Below are positions 58,022 to 64,000 of a stretch of 64,000 bases of DNA, in pieces (position 1 is the first letter of the stretch; the number at the start of each line of letters is the position of its first letter). Made by a program: the position numbers and the translations under genes. This stretch comes from CAVQAH01 sp963784195. GTDB lineage: Bacteria; Acidobacteriota; Vicinamibacteria; Vicinamibacterales; 2-12-FULL-66-21. A model generated the notes under the pieces. It saw nothing but the letters and a program-made list of their open reading frames with translations. It ran no database searches and was not told the origin of the DNA. The stretch lies in the NCBI GenBank assembly GCA_963784195.1, contig CAWARA010000017.1, positions 1 through 64,000 on the forward strand. The letters are read 5' to 3'.

Positions 58022-58789
58022 GTGGCGCTGAGGGACATGCGGCTGGGGTGGCTGGCGGTGACGATCGGGATCGCTGTCGGGGTGACCGGAACTTCGGCGC
58101 ACGCCGCGGAGGTCGTCAAGGAAACGTTCGGGTCCGGCGGACAGACGCGGACGTACTACGTGTTCATCCCCGACGCGGTCACAGAGAAGGCGCCGGTCCC
58201 GCTCATCGTGCTGCTCCACGGATCGGGACGGAACGGCAAGACGCAGACCGATCGGTGGGAACCGCTGGCCAGGAAAGAGGGCTTCATCATCGCCGCGCCG
58301 GACTCGCTCACACCCGAGGCGTGGCGGATACCGGAGGACGGTCCCGATTTCCTGTATGACCTCGTCGAGTTGCTGACGGCCCAGCACGAGGAGATCGATC
58401 GCCGGCGCATATATCTGTTCGGCCATTCCGCGGGCGCGATTCACGGCCTGACCATGGGGCTCCTCGAATCTGAATACTTCGCCGCGGTGGGTGTGCACGC
58501 GGGGGCGCTCGCTCCTGGTCTCGAGCAGGCAATGGACGGCGCGGCGCGGAAGATCCCGATGGCCATCTGGGTCGGGACGAACGACTCGTTCTTTCCGCTT
58601 GCCGCGGTGCGCGCGACCCGCGACACGTTGAACGGTCGCGGCTTCAATACGCAGCTCACCGAGATCCGCAACCACACGCACGACTATTACAGCCGCGCCG
58701 GACAGATCAACAAGAGCGTGTGGGAGTTCCTCCAGAAAGCCCGGCTGGAAGCGGACCCCCGGTACCAGCGGTACGCGATCCCCCGCTGA
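58022..58789 (+). CDS. exported PHB-depolymerase/LpqC-like esterase
   Basis: About 255 residues. A signal peptide (LGWLAVTIGIAVGVTGTSAHA) is followed by an alpha/beta hydrolase of the Esterase_PHB/LpqC type. The oxyanion region is LIVLLHGSGRNGKTQ, the nucleophile RIYLFGHSAGAIHGLTMG (GHSAG), Asp in IWVGTNDSFFP and His in EIRNHTHDYYSRAG. It cleaves ester bonds, for example of polyesters or feruloyl groups. I chose the GTG at 58022 because GGAGG lies 5 nt upstream; the ATG at 58037 is the alternative and loses only five residues. Confidence 0.84.
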   Translation: MALRDMRLGWLAVTIGIAVGVTGTSAHAAEVVKETFGSGGQTRTYYVFIPDAVTEKAPVPLIVLLHGSGRNGKTQTDRWEPLARKEGFIIAAPDSLTPEAWRIPEDGPDFLYDLVELLTAQHEEIDRRRIYLFGHSAGAIHGLTMGLLESEYFAAVGVHAGALAPGLEQAMDGAARKIPMAIWVGTNDSFFPLAAVRATRDTLNGRGFNTQLTEIRNHTHDYYSRAGQINKSVWEFLQKARLEADPRYQRYAIPR

Positions 58790-58822
58790 CGTCCGCCGGC
58801 TGCAGGTGGGGAGGAGCAAGGT

Positions 58823-58828
58823 TATACT
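58823..58828 (+). promoter_or_regulatory. TATACT -10 for a leaderless transcript
   Basis: TATACT is followed by TTCCCC and the ATG at 58835, a 6-nt gap. Transcription would begin at the start codon itself. There is no Shine-Dalgarno in register, although GGGGAGGAG at 58807-58815 is far upstream. Confidence 0.45.
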
Positions 58829-58834
58829 TTCCCC

Positions 58835-60588
58835 ATGAAACCTGCGTGTCTCGCCACTCTTCTCGTCTCGACCCTGCTGGCCGCCCCGCTGGCGGCCCAA
58901 CAACGGCCTGAAGCGGACCTGTGCGCGGTGCCGCCCGGAGCCCAGCCCCTCCTGCCGGCCAAATTGCTGCCAGGCATGGGCGACACGAACATGCCGGTCA
59001 CCACGTCGTCCGACGAAGCGCGAAAGTTCTTCAACCAGGGCGTCTCGCAGATGCACTCGTTCTGGATGATCGAATCCGAGCGATCGTTCCTGCAGGCCGC
59101 GGCGCTCGATCCCGATATGGCAATGGCCTATTGGGGCATTTCGAAGAGCGCCGCTGGAGACTACCGGCCGGCGTTTCAGCTGCTGCGGGATCCGTACGAC
59201 GGCGGCCGCGCGGGCACACCGATGCGGACTGCGGGGCCCGACGCCGTCCAGCGGACGTCCAACGGTGCGGCGGTCGACGGCCGCGTGCGCGCGCGCGAAG
59301 CGATCGCCAAAGGCGATGTCGCTGCGCTCAAAAGTGACCGAGCGTGAACGACTCTACATCGAGGCAGAAGCGGCTCGCCGGAGCCAGACGTCCAAGAATC
59401 CTGACGCCGATCACATCAAGGCGCTGCGCAAGCTGGTCAAGGCGTACCCGGACGATCTCGAAGCGAAGTCCATCATCGGCCTGGCACTGCTCGATGGATA
59501 CGATTCGGTTTCGAAGCGGCCGAGAAAGAACACTGAAGAGGGTCTGAGACTTCTCGAGGCGGTGGTCGCCAAGGACGACAATCATTTCGGGGCACACCAC
59601 TATCTGATCCACGGGTGGGAAGGCAGCAAGACGCCGGAGCGCGCGTGGCACGCCTGCAAGCGCTACCCGGAGCTGGTCACGAACATCCCGCACGCGCTCC
59701 ACATGCCTGGCCACATCTACGCGCAGAGCGACAAGATCGATGAGGCGATCGGCGCGTTCAGCGATGCGTCGGTCAACGAGCTCGGCTGGCTCGGCACCGA
59801 TGTGTTGTATCCGAACGGGCATCACGGGCACAACGTGCACTTCCTGGTGCATTCGCTGAATCTCGACGGCCGCTATCAGGACTCGATGGTGCAGGTGCGC
59901 AAGCTGATGGAGTTCCGCGAGACGCCGCGCGAGCGCAGCGGGAACAGTCAGCGAACCGTGTACCGGCAGGGTTACTTCACTCTGGTCAAGACGCTGGTGC
60001 GCTTCGAGCGTTGGGATCTGGTTCTCGACGGCCAGACCATCCCGGTCTACGACAAACCGGAGCAGCAGGCCTGGCGCACGTGGGCCATCGGGATCGCGAA
60101 CACCGCACGCGGCAATATCGAGCAGGCGCGTGCCGCGCAGGCCGAGATGCGTGGGCACCTGAAGAACATCACGGCCAGCAAGCGCGCGTTGACCGTCGCC
60201 GAGATCGAACTGGATGGTGCGATTCAGGCGCGCGCCGGTGAGCGCAAGAAGGGCTATGCGCTCTACCGCAAGGCTGCTGAAATGGAGGCCGAGCTGATTT
60301 ACACGGAGCCGCCCTCCTATCCACGTCCGGTCGTCGAAGGGCTGGGAGAAACGGCGCTCGCGCTGGGTGACTTCAAGGTGGCGGAAAAGGCGTTCCGAGA
60401 AGCGCTCACGCGCGAGCCAGGCAGTGGACGTGCCTATTTCGGACTCGCGGCCTCGCTGCGCGGACTGAACAACGCGTCAGCCGCCAACGCGATGGTTGCG
60501 CGCGCACTGCAGGCGTGGAACAAAGCTGACGGCGATCTGCCGCAGCTGCGTGCGGCGGTGCCGACCGCAGGCGGCGGGCAGAAGATAG
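58835..60588 (+). CDS. exported TPR-repeat protein (frameshifted)
   Basis: The signal peptide MKPACLATLLVSTLLAAPLA, cleaved after AAQ, precedes an acidobacterial TPR protein. The first TPR is EARKFFNQGVSQMHSFWMIESERSFLQAAALDPDMAMAYWGIS. In the second frame follow DHIKALRKLVKAYPDDLEAKSIIG, LVTNIPHALHMPGHIYAQSD, KIDEAIGAFSDASVNELGW and DFKVAEKAFREALTREPGSGRAYFGLA. The frame changes at the A run near 59330 (AALKS to KVTERERLYIEAE). Its open frame runs to 60749 through an inverted repeat. With one G removed near 60576 it would end GGGRR at 60586-60588, which I take as the likely end. Function: protein-protein scaffold, otherwise unknown. Confidence 0.78.
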
Positions 60589-60706
60589 CAAATGGGCAAT
60601 GGGCAATCGGCGAAGGGCAATGCGGAGACGAAGGGCAGTGGCAAGACGGCGTCAGCACATCGGCCTTTCCGATTGCCGATTGCCGATTGCCGATCGCCCA
60701 TTGCCT
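60589..60706. repeat. inverted heptamer arrays ATGGGCA / ATTGCCG between convergent genes
   Basis: Left arm 60589-60620 has AATGGGCAATGGGCAATCGG, then CGAAGGGCAATG. Right arm 60667-60706 has CCGATTGCCGATTGCCGAT, then TGCCGATCGCCCATTGCC. The outermost parts are complementary (GGGCAATCGGC with GCCGATCGCCC), so a long stem-loop is possible. Both flanking frames read into it in opposite directions and gain repeat-coded tails (e.g. QWAIGNRQSAIG). Confidence 0.75.
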
Positions 60707-61570
60707 AGACCGCGGCAGCAACTGCTCGATGAGATCCCCGAGCTGCTGACCCGAATAGTCCTTCCCCTCGACCGTTGCCGCCAGCCGACCGTCGCGATCG
60801 ATGACGGCTGTCTGTAGTGTGTGGGTGATCAGCCCCTCGTCTGGAAAGTACTCCACCCCGAAGAGACTGCAGACCCGAGCGATGTTCTCGGCCGATCCGG
60901 TCAGGAAGTGCCAGCCCGGCACGTTGGCCTTGAACTGCTCGGCGTACAGCTTCAGCGTTTCCGGCGTGTCGTACTTTGGATCGAACGTGACGGTGAGCAA
61001 CGTCAGATCCTTCCCCATCCGATCCGCGAAGCGCTTTCGAACCGCATCGAAGTTGGTCATCATCCGCGGGCAGTAGTCCGGCAAGGGGCAGCGTGAGTAG
61101 ATGAACGTCACGGCCACGACCGTACCGCGCAGGGACTCGAGAGAAATGGTCGCGCCATGCTGATTGGTGAGGGAAAACGCCGGGACGTCCGTGCCAATGC
61201 GGGCGAGTGTCGGCGACGGCGGGCTGAGCGTCATCCCTGAATCGACCGACGCCGCCGACAGCAGACGGACTCGATCGACCTCGGTCGTCCCCTTCCGCAC
61301 GGTGATCCGAAAGGCGATGCGATCCCCCGGACGCATATCGGTCAGGTCCTCCGCGTCCTTCACGACGAACGGCATGACCATCGCATCCATGAACCCGGGA
61401 ATCGGCTCGTGCGAGACAGTGACCGCTGCCCGGTCAGGATCGACCTTGAGCACGAGCCCGCGCGCCTGGTGCCGTGCGGCGCAGGCGGACGCCGCCATCA
61501 GCACGCACAGCGCGCATGTCACTCTCAACCGCGCGCGATCAACTCCCAATTTCCAACTCCCAACTCCCAA
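60705..61570 (-). CDS. CusF-like domain fused to SCO1/SenC thioredoxin-fold lipoprotein
   Basis: A lipoprotein signal with lipobox MAASAC precedes a CusF/copper-binding domain (GLVLKVDPDRAAVTVSHEPI...MPFVVKDAEDLTDMRPGDRI). The SCO1 domain follows: VPAFSLTNQHGATISLESLRG, the metal motif FIYSRCPLPDYCPRMM, VTFDPKYDTPETLKLYAEQF and LITHTLQTAVIDRDGRLAAT with the conserved His. The cysteines are CX5C, not the usual CX3C of Sco. It likely delivers copper to a terminal oxidase or detoxifies it. The C-terminus runs into a repeat; LIEQLLP would end AV-stop at 60705-60707 if one G is restored near 60712. The 61570 TTG start is an upper bound inside a heptamer repeat; TTG/GTG starts at 61549-61522 are likely. 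Confidence 0.85.
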
Positions 61571-61572
61571 GG
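61549..61572. repeat. heptamer array AACTCCC
   Basis: CAACTCCCAACTCCCAAGG, preceded by CAATTTC, has a 7-bp period (CCAACTC units). It lies in the gap between the degenerate amidohydrolase stop and the SCO-like gene, and would encode the SCO N-terminus if the longest start were used. Confidence 0.65.
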
Positions 61573-61590
61573 AGAGCCGCTCCAGACTGC

Positions 61591-62946
61591 CTACCGCCGG
61601 GGCATCGTCTTGACGTCTCGATACCGTTCGAGAAGCTGACGCTGACGAGTGTCCTTCGGCATCTCGCGTCCCTGAATGAAAACGCGCTCGGCCGTCGTCG
61701 TCAGCTCGAACGGGTCGCCGGACCAGACGACGAGATCCGCATCCTTCCCAGGTTCGATCGAACCGAAGCGATCGGCGACACCCCAGATGCGCGCGGCACC
61801 CAGCGTGACCGCGCTCAGCGCGGCGCCACGGTCGAGGCCGTAGGCAACCGCGTTCCCGACTTCCTGCCGCAGGGTCCCGGATCTATGCGTTTCGAACGAC
61901 GCGAGCGCGATGTCAACACCCGCCTTGACCAACCGTCCGGGGTTCTCGAGCGTCGCCCCCAGCGAATCGAAGTTCGGGAGGTTGGTGAGCGGCTTGACGA
62001 TCACGGGGACCTTGTGCCGCGCGATCTCGTCGGCGACCATCCAGCCCTCTGACGCGCCGACGAGGATCAGCCGCAGCTTGTACTCCTCCGCGAGGCGCAT
62101 CGCGGCGAGCAGATCGCTCGCGCGGTTGGCTTGAATCGCCAGCGGCACCTCGCCGCGGACGACAGGCGCCAGCGCTTCCAGATCGAGGCGGCTGAGCGCG
62201 TAGTCGCGGCGCTGCGCCGTGTTGTAGGCGGCGCGATTTGCGAGGTAGTCGCGCGTGTCCTGCAGCGATTCCCTCAGCCTGAGCATTGCCGACGCGCGCG
62301 AGCCACCCGTGACCGCTGCTCCCGCTTCGCCCAGCAGCGCCACCATTGCTGCGGGTGTTCGATGCACGCTCGCGGGAGCGTGAGCTCCACTCAGATCGAT
62401 GACCGCCGCCTGGCCGATCAGAACGTGACCCGTTCCAGCCGGCATGACGACCGTGCGCGTCACGCCCTCGACTCGCGTCACCGGCAGAACCGTGGAATTC
62501 GGATTGAACGCGTCGACGACGTTGAACGCCGCGCTCAGACCCTTCTCGGTGCTAGCCCCGTCGGCGGTGCCGTCGGCGGACAACGACACCTCCACGATCC
62601 CGACTTGCGTCGACGAATCGAGGAAGCCTGGCGTCACGACTTTCCCTGCCGCGTCGATCGTCCGAGCGCCGGCAGGCACTTGCACGTTCGACCCGACCGC
62701 GAGGATGCGGCCTCCGCTGACGACGACCGTGCCCTTGTCGATGACCGGTCCGGACACCGGGTGGATGCGCGCGCCGGTAATAGCGATGGTTTCGCCAGAT
62801 GCAGCCGGCTGAGGAGGACGCGGTGGTGCAGGTTTCGTCGCGACCGGTTGTGCTGGCTTCGACGGCGGTTGCTGCGCTCCCGCGTGAAGGGCTGCGGAGG
62901 CGATCAGCGTGGACGCCACAAGTGACGATGCAAGAGTGAGTCTCAT
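61591..62946 (-). CDS. exported amidohydrolase-fold protein lacking the HxH metal motif
   Basis: A 451-residue protein with signal peptide MRLTLASSLVASTLIASAAL and a proline-rich linker (26-49). The amidohydrolase composite domain follows (ETIAITGARIHPVSGPVIDKGTVVV). Where the family has PGxxDxHxHxG, this protein has PGFLDSSTQVG at 107-116, so both histidines are absent. The rest is kept: IQANRASDLLAAMRLAEEYKLRLILVGASEG, VDIALASFETHRSG and the C-terminal LGAARIWGVADRFGSIEPGKDADLVVWSGDPFE. It is probably inactive alone or works with the upstream paralogue. The ATG at 62946 overlaps that gene's stop by 4 nt (ATGA). Confidence 0.82.
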   Translation of the reverse strand: MRLTLASSLVASTLIASAALHAGAQQPPSKPAQPVATKPAPPRPPQPAASGETIAITGARIHPVSGPVIDKGTVVVSGGRILAVGSNVQVPAGARTIDAAGKVVTPGFLDSSTQVGIVEVSLSADGTADGASTEKGLSAAFNVVDAFNPNSTVLPVTRVEGVTRTVVMPAGTGHVLIGQAAVIDLSGAHAPASVHRTPAAMVALLGEAGAAVTGGSRASAMLRLRESLQDTRDYLANRAAYNTAQRRDYALSRLDLEALAPVVRGEVPLAIQANRASDLLAAMRLAEEYKLRLILVGASEGWMVADEIARHKVPVIVKPLTNLPNFDSLGATLENPGRLVKAGVDIALASFETHRSGTLRQEVGNAVAYGLDRGAALSAVTLGAARIWGVADRFGSIEPGKDADLVVWSGDPFELTTTAERVFIQGREMPKDTRQRQLLERYRDVKTMPRR

Positions 62947-64000
62947 CGGCCCACCCCCGTCGGCAGGATGCCAAGTGTGAAGTCGCGGCGCGGCTGACGG
63001 GACGCGTCGTTCCGATCGTAGACGAGCGCGCCATCGATGAAGACCTGCTCGGCACGCGAGTAGACGCTGAACGGATCGCCGGACCAGATGACGACGTCGG
63101 CGTTCTTGCCCTGCTCCAGCGAACCGGTCCATTTATCGATCCCGAGGGCCCGGGCCGGGTTGATCGTCAGCCATCGGATCGCATCGACGCGATCGATCTT
63201 GATGCCCGCCTCCCAACCGGCGCGCATCGATTTCGCCGCCTCCTGATTCAGACGCTGAATGCCGTCGGCGCTGTCGGAGTGCACGATCGCACATGCGCCA
63301 GCCTCGTGCACCAGGGGAATGTTCGCCTGGATGCCGTCGAACGCCTCGAGCTTGAAGCCCCACCAGTCCGACCACATGCTGGCGCAGATGTTGTTCTCGG
63401 CGAGCAGGTCGCGGACCTTGTAGGCCTCGACCGCATGGTGAAACGACGCGATCTTGTAGCCGAATTCCTTAGCGACGTTGATCATGATGGCCATCTCGTC
63501 AGCACGGTAGCAGTGGTTATGGACGCGAATCTCGCCGTCCAGCACACCGGCCAGCGTTTCGAGCTGCAGGTTGCGATCCGGCCGCTTCTCTTCGTCCATG
63601 CCGGCGTCACGCCAGCGGCGCCAGCGGTCCCGGTACTCCTTCGCCGATTGCCACGCCCGGCGGTAGCCGGCCACGTTGCCCATGCGTGTGCTCGGCGCCG
63701 TGTTGCGCTGGCCATACACGCGCTTGGGATTCTCGCCACAGGCCATCTTCAGGCCGTACGGCGCGCCCGGGAACTTCATCCCCTCCGGCGTGCGCGTCGG
63801 CACGTTCTTCACCGTGACGCCGCGGCCGCCGAACAAGTTCGCCGATCCCGGCAGCAACTGCATCGCGGTGACCCCACCCGCCAGCGCGAGATCGAATTGC
63901 GGATCCTGCGGCCAGATGGAATGTTCGGCGGAAACCTCCGCCGTGTTCGGGCTCGACATCTCGTTGCCGTCCTGGTGGGCTTCGACACCCGGCGAGGGAT
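62943..64000 (-). CDS. exported amidohydrolase, truncated by window edge
   Basis: The N-terminal part is outside the window; the frame is open to the last base (PSPGVEAHQDGNEMSSPNTAEV at the edge). The visible part has DLALAGGVTAMQLLPGSANLF, RVHNHCYRADEMAIMINVAKEFGYKIASFHHAVEAYK with likely His ligands, CAIVHSDSADGIQRLNQEAAKS with Asp, and NPARALGIDKWTGSLEQGKNADVVIWSGDPFS. This is the intact-looking partner of the degenerate paralogue downstream, translated in tandem with it. Such pairs occur in Acidobacteriota and Bacteroidota; the substrate is not known. No start codon can be assigned. Confidence 0.85.
   Translation of the reverse strand, partial: PSPGVEAHQDGNEMSSPNTAEVSAEHSIWPQDPQFDLALAGGVTAMQLLPGSANLFGGRGVTVKNVPTRTPEGMKFPGAPYGLKMACGENPKRVYGQRNTAPSTRMGNVAGYRRAWQSAKEYRDRWRRWRDAGMDEEKRPDRNLQLETLAGVLDGEIRVHNHCYRADEMAIMINVAKEFGYKIASFHHAVEAYKVRDLLAENNICASMWSDWWGFKLEAFDGIQANIPLVHEAGACAIVHSDSADGIQRLNQEAAKSMRAGWEAGIKIDRVDAIRWLTINPARALGIDKWTGSLEQGKNADVVIWSGDPFSVYSRAEQVFIDGALVYDRNDASRQPRRDFTLGILPTGVGR

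Overview
The window reads as a high-GC chromosome fragment of an Acidobacteriota bacterium, most likely class Vicinamibacteria (subdivision 6). This rests on gene families, not on a marker gene: a fused two-domain FtsX/MacB-type permease of the ADOP kind, two Oar-like TonB-dependent receptors with an N-terminal carboxypeptidase-regulatory domain, VWFA-domain secreted proteins, secreted NHL-propeller proteins, tricorn-like and S9/S41 peptidases, paired exported amidohydrolases, and abundant GGCTAAAGCC-type intergenic palindromes. No rRNA, tRNA, transposase, integrase, CRISPR array or phage gene is visible.

Layout. 0-0.8 kb: a PIN-toxin/antitoxin pair and the edge of a possible second antitoxin. 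1-10 kb: a membrane glycosyltransferase, an NHL-propeller protein, a large M48 membrane protease with a C-terminal propeller-like region, a second NHL protein and a HupE/UreJ-type membrane protein. 10-18.5 kb: two tandem Tat-signal-bearing histidinol-phosphate-aminotransferase-like enzymes, an oligopeptidase B, an S41 peptidase and a PfkB kinase. 18.6-23.9 kb: two internally deleted gene remnants (an ADOP permease and a VWFA protein) interleaved with intact relatives and repeats. 23.9-32.3 kb: tricorn-like protease, methyltransferase, ADOP permease, ArfB-type rescue factor and a geranylgeranyl-reductase-like flavoprotein. 32.4-51.8 kb: a nutrient-handling stretch with two Oar-like receptors, a sulfatase-TPR lipoprotein, two amidohydrolases, an S9 peptidase, an amino-acid permease, a BNR-propeller protein and an alpha/beta hydrolase with PDZ domain. 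52-64 kb: class-V aminotransferase, metallophosphoesterase, cyclase plus two-subunit TPP decarboxylase, VWFA protein, esterase, TPR protein, CusF-SCO fusion and a tandem amidohydrolase pair running off the end.

How the genes fit together. Most products carry signal peptides and act in the envelope. Exported peptidases (13.1, 15.3, 23.9, 39.1 kb), amidohydrolases (37.6, 42.7, 61.6, 62.9 kb), TonB receptors and the permease at 41.3 kb fit uptake and breakdown of peptides or amide-bonded compounds. The run 39.1-44.1 kb (S9 peptidase, amino-acid permease, prolidase-like amidohydrolase) looks like one transcription unit.

Two global features stand out. First, at least about 20 genes or gene ends are broken by what look like single-base frameshifts, often in short homopolymers. 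Protein similarity continues cleanly in the next frame, so many are probably consensus errors of a long-read or metagenome assembly. Affected genes are therefore annotated across the break. Second, gaps between genes hold several families of structured repeats: palindromes with a GGCTAAAGCC core, a 24-bp palindromic element, and tandem arrays of 7-8 bp units that often recur in inverted orientation nearby. Several open reading frames read into these repeats and gain false C-terminal tails.
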